Program-made: the position numbers and the translations under genes
Assembly (NCBI GenBank): GCA_013398015.1
Contig: VZRR01002186.1
Span: forward strand, 62,001 to 126,000
Direction: 5' to 3'
Length of the DNA: 64,000 nucleotides
Origin: Oreocharis arfaki
Taxonomy: Eukaryota; Chordata; Aves; Passeriformes; Paramythiidae
Notes under the pieces: generated by a model
What the model was told of the DNA's origin: nothing
What the model saw: only the letters and a program-made list of their open reading frames with translations
The model's database searches: none
In this document: piece by piece, positions 23,335 through 33,608 of the stretch
How positions within the stretch are numbered: position 1 is the first letter of the stretch
How the letters are laid out: each line of letters starts with the position of its first letter

Positions 23335-24103
23335 CTCACAAAGGCACTGGAAAAGGGACATTTCCCTGTGCCTGAAATGCCTGTTTCACACTCCAAGAGG
23401 GATAAACCCCACCGAGCCCTCCCTGCTCCTCATCCCTGCCTGAGCAGCCGGGACATCCCCAGCAGGCCGAGGCACCTCTCACACAGCCCCACCAGCACTG
23501 CCCGTGTCCCTGGGCTGATGCAAATCCCTGAAATACCCAATTCCCTCCACTTCTGGCCACAATCCAAAATTTATGCTTTTGCTTGGTTGTGCTGTCTTGG
23601 AATTTTTTCCTCCCTAACTTCACAGGCTGCTTTTTGCTGGGCAAAATCTCCTCTCTGTTCCAGTGGCTTCAGATGGGAAAAGGGAGCAAAAGTTCAGTGC
23701 TGAAGCTGGGTGACATTTCGGTTTCCTTGTGAAACGCATCCAGAACCAGAAAAGGAACAGTTTGAAACCAGCAGGAAGCAACTACAAAAATCAGGGTGAG
23801 CGGAGGGAACGTTTTCAGTCAGCAGAAGAATCTGTGAAAAAATTCGGAACTGCCAAACCTTTATTTATTTTTGTTGCTGCAATTACTTTTAATTTCTTTT
23901 CTTAAATGATTTTTTTTTTTTTTTGGTCCTGCTGCTCCTACTTAAGCCAAATGTGGTGTTAAGCCATGAGTGAAAGATAACAGCTCCCTTGGGGCTGCCT
24001 GAGTGCTTCAGCCTCCATTAATTTTTTATGGGGGCTCTGCTGCCCAAGATCCTGAGCGTGCATCCGTAATTGGACCAAAGGAAAAAAAAAAAAAAGCTGA
24101 TTT

Positions 24104-24147
24104 CCATAATATTTGGATTTATTTGAAATAAATATTCCAATATTTGG
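24104..24147. repeat. Imperfect AT-rich palindrome
   Basis: The centre is perfect: ATTTATTT, one G, then AAATAAAT (24117-24133). Outside it, AATATTTGGA on the left faces TTCCAATATT on the right with a small offset. The whole could fold as a hairpin or cruciform of about 20-bp arms with bulges. Confidence 0.75.
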
Positions 24148-24691
24148 ATAACCTTCTCCACCCAGGATTGCAGGAAGCTGTGCTATCTTTGTGGAGGAAA
24201 ATCCACTGGGGAAGTGCTTGGTGTTGTTCTCAGTGCTGGGAAAAGACAATCGAAATGGCCGGGAATAATTTCCTTAAAATCCTAGCACAGACTCTCGCTC
24301 TTCTTTCCCTCCTTTCTCACAACCACTCCCCACACCATTAGATCATTATGGTCTATCAATTTGTCAGATCCCAGCAATTTCTTCCTTTAAGGCTCCGAGA
24401 TGGGAAGCCACTAAAAAGGCCTAAAACTGGGGGAAAAAATCATTTTACAAAAACAATTGCTCCATTTGGATGTCAAAACACACAATATTCCCCTCCGTGG
24501 AAAGAACATTTTCTAAAAAATCACATCCCCCTCAGCAGCAATCATTTCCCCACCGTGATTTTGGCACTTTGTGCTCGTGGATCTCTTTCCTGAGAGTGAC
24601 AGCAGAGCTTTGGTTTCTGTTGTTTTATTTCTGAGGGGCTCCACCTTCAGCCCTTTCCCCTTCCGGAGCGTTCCTGTAAATTTATTTGATC

Positions 24692-24720
24692 TGCATATGC
24701 ACACATGTGCACACACACGT
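24692..24720. repeat. 29-nt alternating purine-pyrimidine tract
   Basis: From TGCATATGCA through CACACACACGT every base alternates pyrimidine and purine without a break, mostly as TG/CA steps. Such tracts can adopt Z-DNA under supercoiling. Confidence 0.8.
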
Positions 24721-24864
24721 TGCTGGGAGCTGGCTGAGGTTGGAGAGGGAGATTTCAGCAGCTCCTGCTTTCCCAGCTTCCCAAGAAATCCTGGGATGCA
24801 TCAAAAGAGGAGGGACCAGCAGGTCCAGGGAGGGGATTCTCCCCCTCTGCTCTGGTGCCACCCC

Positions 24865-25230
24865 AGAGAGGAAAAGGCTCCAAGGAGACATTGGAGCCCC
24901 TTCCAGAGCCCAAAGAGGCTCCAAGAGAGCTGCAGAGGGACTTGGGACAAGGGATGGAGTGATGGGGCCAGAGGGAACAGCCCTAAAATGAAGGAGAATT
25001 TGTTTAGATTAGAAATTAGGAAGGAGTTCTTGGAGGGTGGTGAGTTCCTGGCACAGGGTGCCCAGAGCAGCTGTGGCTGCCCCTGGATCCCTGGCAGTGC
25101 CCAAGGCCAGGCTGGTCGGGGCTTGGAGCACCCTGGGATAGTGGAAGGTGTCCCTAGGGGAGCTATAGGGTGGGATGGGATGAGTTTTGAGGTCTCTACC
25201 ACCCCAAACCACCCAGGGATTCTGCGATTC
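24865..25230 (+). mobile_element. CR1-type LINE, longest plus-strand fragment
   Basis: The strand starts GAGAGGAAAAGGCTCCAAGG and passes through AGAGCTGCAGAGGGACTTGG, GGTGCCCAGAGCAGCTGTGG and CACCCTGGGATAGTGGAAGG, then ends GGGATTCTGCGATTC. The order matches the sense strand of CR1 for about 365 bp, reaching the 3' end. It holds no intact coding part. Confidence 0.9.
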
Positions 25231-25559
25231 CAAGGCTGGATGCTGCCAGCAGCACCTGAGCTGTGTCCAGGCTCCGATCTGGGTTCCCAGAGCCCTCCCT
25301 GCTGAGCTGCAGGGCCGTGGCTGCCGTGCCCAGGGGCTGTGGGATTCGCTCAGCACGAAATGAAGATGCTCTGAGGACACAGCACTGTATTAAATCCTGG
25401 CCCAGGCTGACTCCCCGGGGGAGGAGAGCAGCCCTGATCCATGGCTTCAGCTAAATGTGCTTTCCCCAAGCTCTCCAGGCTATTCCCTGCATCCCCAGGC
25501 CATTAGCAAGCCGTGCTGGCAGGTCAGGGAAGACAAAAAGGTCCCTGTAGCTCCCATCT
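25231..25559. other. Non-coding spacer
   Basis: I recognise no gene or repeat. Confidence 0.45.
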
Positions 25560-25850
25560 GCCCCAGCAGAAAGGATGAGCTGATTATGTTCTACATTCAA
25601 TCACCAGAAAGAATCAATCTGTAATTAAGAGACTCCTCTCCCACCCCTCTGTCAGGTTTTTTGCCTCTTCTCCCCTTCCATCCCCCACCAAACCTTCCAG
25701 CATGAAGTCAATTTAATGAGATTTCTCGGTAACAAATGACCAGTTTGTAATAATTATATTTTCTTCTGCAATTGCTGTAGAAATGATTTAAGGCAGAGAA
25801 GGCCCCAATTTATTAAGCATCAAATTTTCCACGGTGAACTTTTAACTACA
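25560..25850. promoter_or_regulatory. AT-rich single-copy block, candidate regulatory element
   Basis: This stretch contains TAATTA at 25622-25627, TTTAATGAG, GTAATAATTATATT and GCAATTGC words in repeat-free sequence. It is one of the clearest candidates for a conserved non-coding element by texture. Conservation is untested. Confidence 0.3.
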
Positions 25851-26127
25851 GAAAGAGCCTGGAGACCGAGGCAGCTCTCCTCCCCCACGCTGGGCTTTGC
25901 CTTGGCCCCGAAATGTTGATGGTTTGGGGATCAACGTCTGACTCCTTGATAAAAATAAATGAATGCTGTGTCAGGCAGAGCCCAGCTGCATTCCCCACCC
26001 TTTCATCGAGGGGAGTGGGGTAAGGAGTGGTGCAGGGAGCAACAACCCCATCCTTGGCCCGTTCCATGTTCTCCCAGTTAATATTTGCAGATGAAGGTTC
26101 AATTGCTGCACCCCTCACAGGCTGCCT
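25851..26127. other. Non-coding spacer
   Basis: I recognise nothing here. Confidence 0.45.
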
Positions 26128-26215
26128 GGGAAAATCCAGAGCCCAGGGGAGCTCAGGGGAAAATCCAGAGCCCAGGGGAGCTCAGGGAAAAATCCAGAGT
26201 CCAAGGGTCCAGGGT
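26128..26215. repeat. 29-bp tandem repeat, about 2.9 copies
   Basis: Units start at AAAATCCAGAG, at 26131, 26160 and 26189, a 29-bp period. They contain CCCAGGGGAGCTCAGGG. The first two units are nearly identical and the third is diverged in its second half. Confidence 0.9.
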
Positions 26216-27282
26216 CCTCAGCTGGGGCAGACCTGGGCTGACAGAGATGCTGAGAACACGACATTCATCCCGAATGACATTAGACCTGTGGCTCCTAAAC
26301 TTTGGAAAACTCAAATCCTGCTTCAGCTGTGCTCCCATGTGTTTGCAGCTCACATTTGGACTGAATTTAGGGGGGAAAACCTTGAAGGGGAGGATTTATT
26401 TCTCTCGGCTCTGCAAGAACCCCCACACTGACAACATTCCCTGTCCACTGCTGTTTCATGATCTTGCCTTTCCACCCTGCCGTTAAAATTGAACTCTTAC
26501 ATGTCCAAAATCTCCTCAAACTATTTTTTTTTTTAACCAACCTGCCACCTGGACTTGAGAGAGAACATCTGGGGGAGGCTTGGAGCAACATCTCAGCTTT
26601 AATCCTTCATCGGAAGCTCACTTTACTGGCTTTGATAAACCACAGCTCTCAAGTTCTGCAGTCACTTCTGCTCCAGAAAGAGGCCACAGCTAAATGAGTT
26701 ATTTAAAGCTCTAGAAGAAGTGAGAGTTCAAACTTTTTCCAGCTCTTGCACTGTCTCAGCAGCTTCCTAATTAGTGGAAGTTTCATCCCATTTTGTACCT
26801 GGAGAGTGGCAAGAGCAGAGCAGAAAGGATCTTGCCTGGGATTGTTTCTGGTTAGACAGGAAGGTCCCGAGGGCCAGGTTTTATTCGGAGTTCCCCCAGA
26901 TTTCCTGTGCAGTCAGGGCCCTCCTGGGACTGCTGCAATCCATAATTAATAAAGGAAGATACAGGGAAAAGAGGATACAGGGAGCTGAACTTTGAGGTCC
27001 CTGTGGGGGAAGATGCAAGGCAGGATTAAAGCAGGGAGGTGATTATGGAAAAAGTGAAACCAGAACTTGAGGATGAAATCTGGAGAGCTGCACCTTTCTA
27101 AAGGTGCAGATTTTTCTTTTTAAAACTCCTTGGTTTAAAATGCAATTATTTGCTGGGTGGGGGGATAAGAAACATCTAAAAAAACCTCCCCAAAACCAGT
27201 CCCCTCCAACAAAAAAACCCCAAAGGCTGCAGCATCCTGAGACATCCCAAAAAAATTCCCAGCCAGACTGCAAAGCTCACGC
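26216..27282. other. Non-coding spacer
   Basis: A T-run lies at about 26524-26535. Around 27080-27130 there is a small dyad, CACCTTTCTAAAGGTG. There is no gene. Confidence 0.5.
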
Positions 27283-27345
27283 AAGGTTGGAAGGAGCCAT
27301 AAAGATCATTTAGTTCACATCTGACCCCATTATAATTTGGAGTCA
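27283..27345 (-). mobile_element. Probable CR1 3' remnant
   Basis: The plus strand reads AAGGTTGGAAGGAGCCATAA then AGATCATTTAGTTCACATCT, which resembles the reverse-complement CR1 3' end (GGTTGGAAGGGACC..AGATCAT..AGTCCAACC). It is short and diverged. Confidence 0.5.
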
Positions 27346-29483
27346 GTTTGGAAACGGCCTCAGGCTGTGCCAGGGGAGGCTCAGGAGGGACATCAGCAGG
27401 AATTTCTGCAAGGAAATTCCAGAAATTCCACACGTCCAGCTGTCCCAGTGGAACGCCATGGGGTAATTCCAGCCCAGCAGGGCCATCTTAGCTAAAAATG
27501 AGGATTTTCCAAGAGTTTTGGTCTCCTTTTTAGGGACATCCGTGGCAGCCGATCCTTCCCATCTTTCCCCGTCTCCCAAGGTGGAGGGAATGGGTGCAAA
27601 CGGTGGAATTGTTTCATTAGAACAAACTGAGGAGACACAACAAGCCCAGCTCTCGGGGGAAGGGGCGATTTTGACGGGATTTAATTCTGTTCCATGAAAG
27701 ACGATGGAAAAATCTCCATGCCACGCTGCTGACAGGGAGGGGGTGCCCGGCTTGGCCTGCGGGATCCACGGAAAAATAGCTTTTCCACACCTCCCCGAGA
27801 CAGAGCAGACATGAAAGAGAAAAGCAGCGATGAAAGGAGCTGGGGAAATCGGCACAATTCGATTTTTTCCCCCTCTGATTAACACCGGTGAAAGACACGG
27901 CCGGGGTTTTAACCTGCTCGTTGTTTACCCAGGGCTGCGGAAAATCCGGATTCCTTTCAAAGCACACTCGTTACACCAACCTCCAGCGAGCCTGAAAAGC
28001 CTGTTAATTTAATTAATTATCCCCGGTAAATGGGCCCCCTGAGGGCTCCCGGAGGTAAAATGCATCTTGGCAAGGAAACAACAGAACTGGCAGGAGCATC
28101 TGCCTCGCGGAGAATTACGGTGCCCACCTCGAGGTGTTAAACAGAGCAGCAGCCAGGTGTCCCTGCTCCTTCCCCCAGCGCTTCCCGTGGCACCAACACC
28201 GAAAATTCCACTTTTAGGCAGCTCTTTGTGCAGTCACGTCCACTGTTTGCCAGCTCTGTGTGCATTCACGTGGGTCACACGCTCAAAAATCGGGTTTTCA
28301 TGTGTCTACCGTGCACAAAAACACCTCCTGCTCGGGCAGGTTCGGGCTGAGACAATCAATTTTTGCTTTTTAATGAGATGAACTCAGTCACGTCCAGGGG
28401 AAGGGACTTAGGGTTCACCCAGCAGCTGTCAAGAGCTGAGGGATGAAAGTGATGCCTTGATTTAGGCAGTTTGGGGGGAATCAGCAGGCAGCTGAGTGGA
28501 GTCCACCAGGCGAACCCCAGCCTCTTCAGGGGAGCTTTGCCAACAATTTGGAAGCTGAAGATGGAGCTCAGAAGCCCTTGGCAAGGTCGTTTTACACATT
28601 ATCTGCCAAGCTCTGGTCTCCTTTCCCTGGAGAAAGGTGTCACAGGTACCCTAAAGGATCTTCACTGCTCTCCCTCACACCCCACCCACGCTCTGCTCAT
28701 CTAAATTTACATTTTCTTTTTACCTCAGACGAAAGAGGGCACAAAATTGTCCAACGACGCAAACATTTTGCCAGCTCCAGGTTCTCTGTTATCTCACAAA
28801 GGCCTAAAAAACTTCCCCTGACCTCAGTCTTGCTGTCATTTGAGCTTTTCCTCGCTAATAATTCCCCATTTTTCAGCACCAACACCTCCATGGCTGCAGT
28901 GGAGCTTCCACTTTAGCAACCCAGGAGCCCCAGCTGCAAATGACTGATTATCCCCAGCTTAACAAGCAAGAGGACAAACAATAAAAAGAGCAGGGATAAT
29001 GCATCATGAAATGTACTTTGTTCATTTATTTGACAACTGCAGTTTAGTTGTAATTAATTATGATAATTCTTCATGGCACACCAGTTAATGTTCAGCAGGG
29101 TAATTTGTTCAAGCCTCAGGAACGCCAGGCCTGCCCTGCAGCCTCGTGCTGCTCAATTTTCACTGTGTAGGGTAATAAAAGCTGGTATTTTGGGGGTGAG
29201 CACAGAGGACGTTGTGGAAGGAGGGTCAAAATTAAAAATTGCCCTGGGAAATCCATCAGGGTCACAGGGACAGGGGTCTGGCAGCTCTGTGTTTGATATT
29301 TAAATTAAATGTGAGGCCTTTCTGTCGCTATAAAGCCAACACGAAGCCACTGACACCAACAGAGCTCTGCTGCCACTCTCACGCTCCTGTCGCGCACTTA
29401 GAAGTCAAAATCTGTGCAATTACTGCCCAAATCTGACTCCTGGGCAAGGCCCAAGGGCTCTGCTGGCAGCACTGTGCTCTGAG
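27346..29483. other. Non-coding DNA, no gene recognised
   Basis: No gene is recognised. A 180-codon minus-strand frame at 27343-27885 overlaps the CR1 remnant and has no domain I know. AT-rich, repeat-free stretches with AATTAATTA words occur at about 28000-28022 and 28960-29100 and may be regulatory. Confidence 0.5.
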
Positions 29484-29935
29484 CTCACAGAATCACCCGT
29501 TTGGCAGAGACCTTCGAGCCCATCCAGTCCAACCCTCAACACCATCATCACCCCTAAACCACAGCCCCCAGTGACTCCAGCGCCTCCCTGGGCGACTTAT
29601 CCCAGTGCTGGGCACTTTTTCAACGAAGAATATTTTTCTACTCTTTAACCTGAGCCTGCCCTGGGTCACTTTGAGGCCGTTTCCTCTCATCCCCTCACTT
29701 GAGTCATGGCAGGAGAGACCAGCTCGCTGTGAGCTGCTCTCAGGCAGTCGTACAAAGTCTCCCCTGAGCCTCCTCTACTCCAGATTAAACCTCCCCAGTT
29801 CCCAGATGTTTTCTAGACCATTCACCAGCTCCATTCCTTTTCTCAGACGTGCTCCAGCCCCTCGATGTCCTTTTGGATAGAGGGGCCCACAGCTGAGCAC
29901 AGCACTGGAGGAGTGAATCCCCTCCATCCCCTCTG
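29484..29935 (-). mobile_element. CR1-type LINE, longest minus-strand fragment
   Basis: The plus strand starts TCACAGAATCACCCGTTTGG, then CATCCAGTCCAACCCTCAAC. It continues through CCAGTGCTGGGCACTTTTTC, GAGCCTCCTCTACTCCAGAT and GTGCTCCAGCCCCTCGATGT, and ends near AGAGGGGCCCACAGCTGAGC. It is the reverse complement of about 450 bp of CR1 3' sequence and is nearer to the classic galliform-like CR1 than the other copies. The reverse transcriptase is not represented in a readable form. Confidence 0.9.
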
Positions 29936-32900
29936 GGCACCTTCTCAGCCTGCCCAGAGCTGAGCTGCAAACCCGGGTGCTGCCAGCTCTGCCCCCACTC
30001 AGGAACTCCCTGAGCAATCAGTTCAGGATCCTGCTGTTTAATTATCGAATTCTTTAATGACCCTCCCGATAAGCTGCAGAAATCCGGGTGAATCTTTCAA
30101 AGAGTCGCCACGGATGACACAGAAACCCGAGGAGAAATCCTCTCCTCACAGAGCTGTTGGGACAGCCAGGACAGCTCCACACGCCTCGAGACCTACAGAA
30201 ACCCAACCCAAATGCACTCTGTGGTGCCTGGGATGGAACACCAGCTGGAATTTTTAGGGTTTCTGCAGGAAGCAGGGTCCTGCCTCACACTCTGCTGCAG
30301 TTCTGCAGTGACCTCGATGGGCCCCTGACGTTCTTCCCCCTCAGCACAACTCCTCGGCTTCACTTCTCCTGCCCGAATTTTCTGAAGGTCCTTCATGGCA
30401 GACCTGGGGAGCCTTAAGCCATTCCCAACCCACAATGAATAATAAATAGAGCCAGATTTTGGCACAGCAGAGTTACCAGGCTTCAGGAGGGATAACAATA
30501 TCCAAATTATCAGGTGAAAGCCTTCTGGAAAAGCAATTAGATAATAACAGGCCTGTGCCAGAGGCATCAAAGACTTTTCATGCTGGGCTAGAAAATCAGG
30601 ACCAAAGAATGAATGGGATTGGATTGGATTAAATAAAAGAAATTTTCCAACCTCCTCAGCAGCTCCTACGTGGAGCTGGGGCTTTAAAGAGCTCTGAAAA
30701 AGCAATCATGGTGTTTTGTTTCAAAATTTCCTTCATTCCTCCCAGATTTTGGAACAAAAGCGTGAAATAGAAGTCACCTCAGTCCACCTTCTACCCCCCA
30801 AGACTTTCAGCTTTATTGCATTTTCCAGGAATTTATCAGATGAACAATCAGAAAGCAGAAAGGTGGAAGAGGCCACCGGAGGATTTTCCTTTAGAACACA
30901 CTGGGAAATTCTAAGAAAAAGCAGGGAAAAGTGTCACTCAGAGTAAAGCTGTGCAGGCTGGGCATAGATGAGAGAGCAGAGGAAAAATCCTACAAGGCCT
31001 GGAAGGCAAGGACAAAGCCACCAACACTCAGTGCCTGCCAAAAAATAATGCAATTTTTAAAAGAAGAAAATCCCAGAAAAATAGAGACAAAAGCATCTCT
31101 TCCCTTCCTGTGCCACCTGGAGATGTTCTGATTCCTCCTCTGCCTGCCTCCCCTCACAAGCTGAGGTTTGATTTGGGATGAAAATAGAGATTTTGGGCTG
31201 GTTTGGGGAAAGGGATGAGCTGTGCAAAGAGCCAGACTGGTCTGTCAGTGATCCCTGCTCAGACTGGGGCGGGTAGAGCAGAGTCAATCCTTCCTTAGCG
31301 GATCCAGGAGGAAATTCCTGGAGAGAGGAGACCTCTGGAGCAGCATAACCAGACCTTTTCACACCTTGATGCGTGCAGAACTTTCAATTTTTAACAGGGC
31401 AAAATCCTGAGACGTCTCAAATTCATCCAGAATTAACCAAGTCGCTCCAGCACGGCTTTCACCCCTCCGAGTGCCAAGGCAACTCCCTGGCATCTCTTAC
31501 TGCAGCCTGAACCCAAACAAACACACTGAGCCACCCCGAAACTGCCCAGCAATGGGAAGCAGGGTGAGGATTGTGTGAGGATCCCCATCTCAGCGCTGGA
31601 GCTGAGACCCAACCACGCCAGACGAGCCCAGAACGAGAGCGAGAGCTCGGCTCCAGTTTTCATTCGGCTCCGCCGCCGTCTCTCCTTGGACTCCCCAAGC
31701 ACCTGTGATGATTGATACCGAAGTTATTGCACTGCTGGCATTCAAACCAAGCAATTCCAGCGGCTGGAATAAACCCTGGAAGAAAGGAAGCTGGTGGGGT
31801 CAGCTCCCTGCCAGGTCTGGGCTCTTTTTCGCCCAGGGCAGAGCTGAACGTGCAGAGAACACCCAGGAAATGTCAGCTCTGCTCACGGGTTTAGTATTGA
31901 AGATAAGAGCTGAATATTTATCTTCCCTTGCAGGCTCTGAGCTCCATGGGTCCCTTAGCTCGGGGCTGCAGGGAATAGGGAATGCTGTGGTTTTAGGATC
32001 CCAACCCTTTTGGGTGCATCTCTCGTCGCTCCCTTGACTGAAAATTCTCCAGATCTGAGAATCAAAGGTAAGGAGAAGAATCAATGATTTTTTTTTTTTT
32101 CCTTTGAGCTTGAGAGGAAAAAAAAAAAACCCAAGTAATTCAGCAAATATTACTTAAAATAAGGGTTTCATAAACGAGTTGTGCTCTGCCTTCCTTCTTT
32201 TAAATTGTTTCTTCTCCCCTCTCCCTCCCTGCTTCCCTTCCCTGACTGACAGCTCCCTGATAACAGATTCCCTCCGTTGCCAGACGTTTTTTATCATGTT
32301 TCATCCGCGGGTCCCTCCGTACCTCCTGCACTTTCTCTCCCCTTTCCAGTTGTTCCAAGATTGTCCCAGTCCCCTGGGAACGCCTCTCCACACCCCCCAT
32401 GCTCCTGCAGTGCTTGGGTTTCCTGACCCCACAAACCCTCCGGTGAAAGCTCCCTCCGTGACAGCAAAAACAAAGAGAAAATTCAGATGGGTGCAGAGGA
32501 TAAATAACTTTTTGCTCTGAGATGTGTTCCCCGACCCAGCTGGGGTCACCCTGGTCGTGCTGGGCACCCCCAGCATCACAGAAATCCCTGAGGATCCCTC
32601 CAGGATCCCCAAAACCCACGGCCGATGTGCAGACCCACAGCAGCAGCTCCAAAGCTCCGCAGCAGATGAATCTCACGTTTGAGCTCGGTGTGCCACTGCT
32701 CAGGCGGCCCAAGGGATTTGAGCACTCAAGTGGCAGATTAATCCCAATCAAAACCGATCCGAGATGAGGAGATAACCGCGCATTTACTTTGTTGGCAAAC
32801 AGCGGTTCCTTTTCAGCCCTGATCTCCATAAACCCCTTTCCCTTTGTGGTGCAATCACAGCCTGGAACACAAATTGAGGAGAGGCTCCAAACGAGCCCGT

Positions 32901-33470
32901 GCTCTCCCCAGGAGCAGTTTGCACAAACACCGTGTTTACCACGTTTACTTTGTTTGCCGCAATTAGAGGCGAAAGCCGGAGCAGCGGGGTGGGAGGCGCT
33001 CCCCTGGCTGGAATTCCATCCCCTTTCCCTTGGGGGTTCCTCCCCGACAGGGTAAATCTGGGAGCTGGTAACACACTGCAAACCCTCACACCTCACACAG
33101 CTTTTGCTGTTCAGTCCCCTTGTTTCCGTGGCTTTGATTTGAATCTGAGCAGGAAATCTTTGTGGAGGGGGTGCTGCTGCCTGCCTGGGCTGCTTTTGCC
33201 TCCAGTTTCAGTGAAAGAAATGTCCTTTCTAAAGAATTCCAAGCCTGCCATCAGGCTCGGAAGGTGGGACTAGAAAGGTGCTGGTTGTTTGATTCAGGGA
33301 GATCTCCAGGAGGAAAAGAGAGAGGGAGGGCTGGGTTTAGCCTGCCAATCCTGACTTCCAGGCTCAGCTCCCAGAACCCACCGAGATATTTCAGCCACGA
33401 ACTTTGAACCACCCTTTTGTAAGGATGAAGCTTCTCAGTAAGAATAAGGCACTTTAAATGCCCCCAAAAA
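29936..33470. other. Non-coding DNA, no gene recognised
   Basis: No gene is recognised. The longest N-free open frame of the window lies here (32200-33096, minus strand, 298 codons). It has no signal peptide, domain or repeat that I recognise and overlaps frames on the plus strand. A T-run and an A-run form a hairpin motif at 32089-32129. Small CpG-bearing patches occur at 31630-31690. Confidence 0.5.
32089..32129. repeat. Perfect 15-bp inverted repeat
   Basis: T12 followed by CCT (32089-32103) faces AGG followed by A12 (32115-32129), with an 11-nt loop TTGAGCTTGAG. The motif is perfect, including the non-homopolymer CCT/AGG part. Confidence 0.85.
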
Positions 33471-33608
33471 TCCCTGGGAGTGTCCAAGGCCGGGTTGGAT
33501 GGGGCTTGGAGCAAGCTGGGGTAGTGGAAGGTGTCCTGCCCATGGCAAGGGGTGGAACAGGATGGGATTTAAGGTCCTTTCCAATCCAAACCATTCCTGG
33601 ATTCCGTT
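33471..33608 (+). mobile_element. CR1-type LINE, terminal 3' fragment
   Basis: The strand reads TCCCTGGGAGTGTCCAAGGC, GGGCTTGGAGCAAGCTGGGG, AGTGGAAGGTGTCCTGCCCA, TTTAAGGTCCTTTCCAATCC and CCATTCCTGGATTCCG. It is sense-strand CR1 to the 3' end. Confidence 0.88.

Larger units (their letters stand above)
23335..24864. other. Non-coding DNA, no gene recognised
   Basis: The interval has a T-run of 15 at 23910-23924 and an A-run of 14 at 24082-24095. Two structural motifs are listed separately: an AT palindrome at 24104-24147 and an alternating purine-pyrimidine tract at 24692-24720. I see no gene. Confidence 0.5.
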
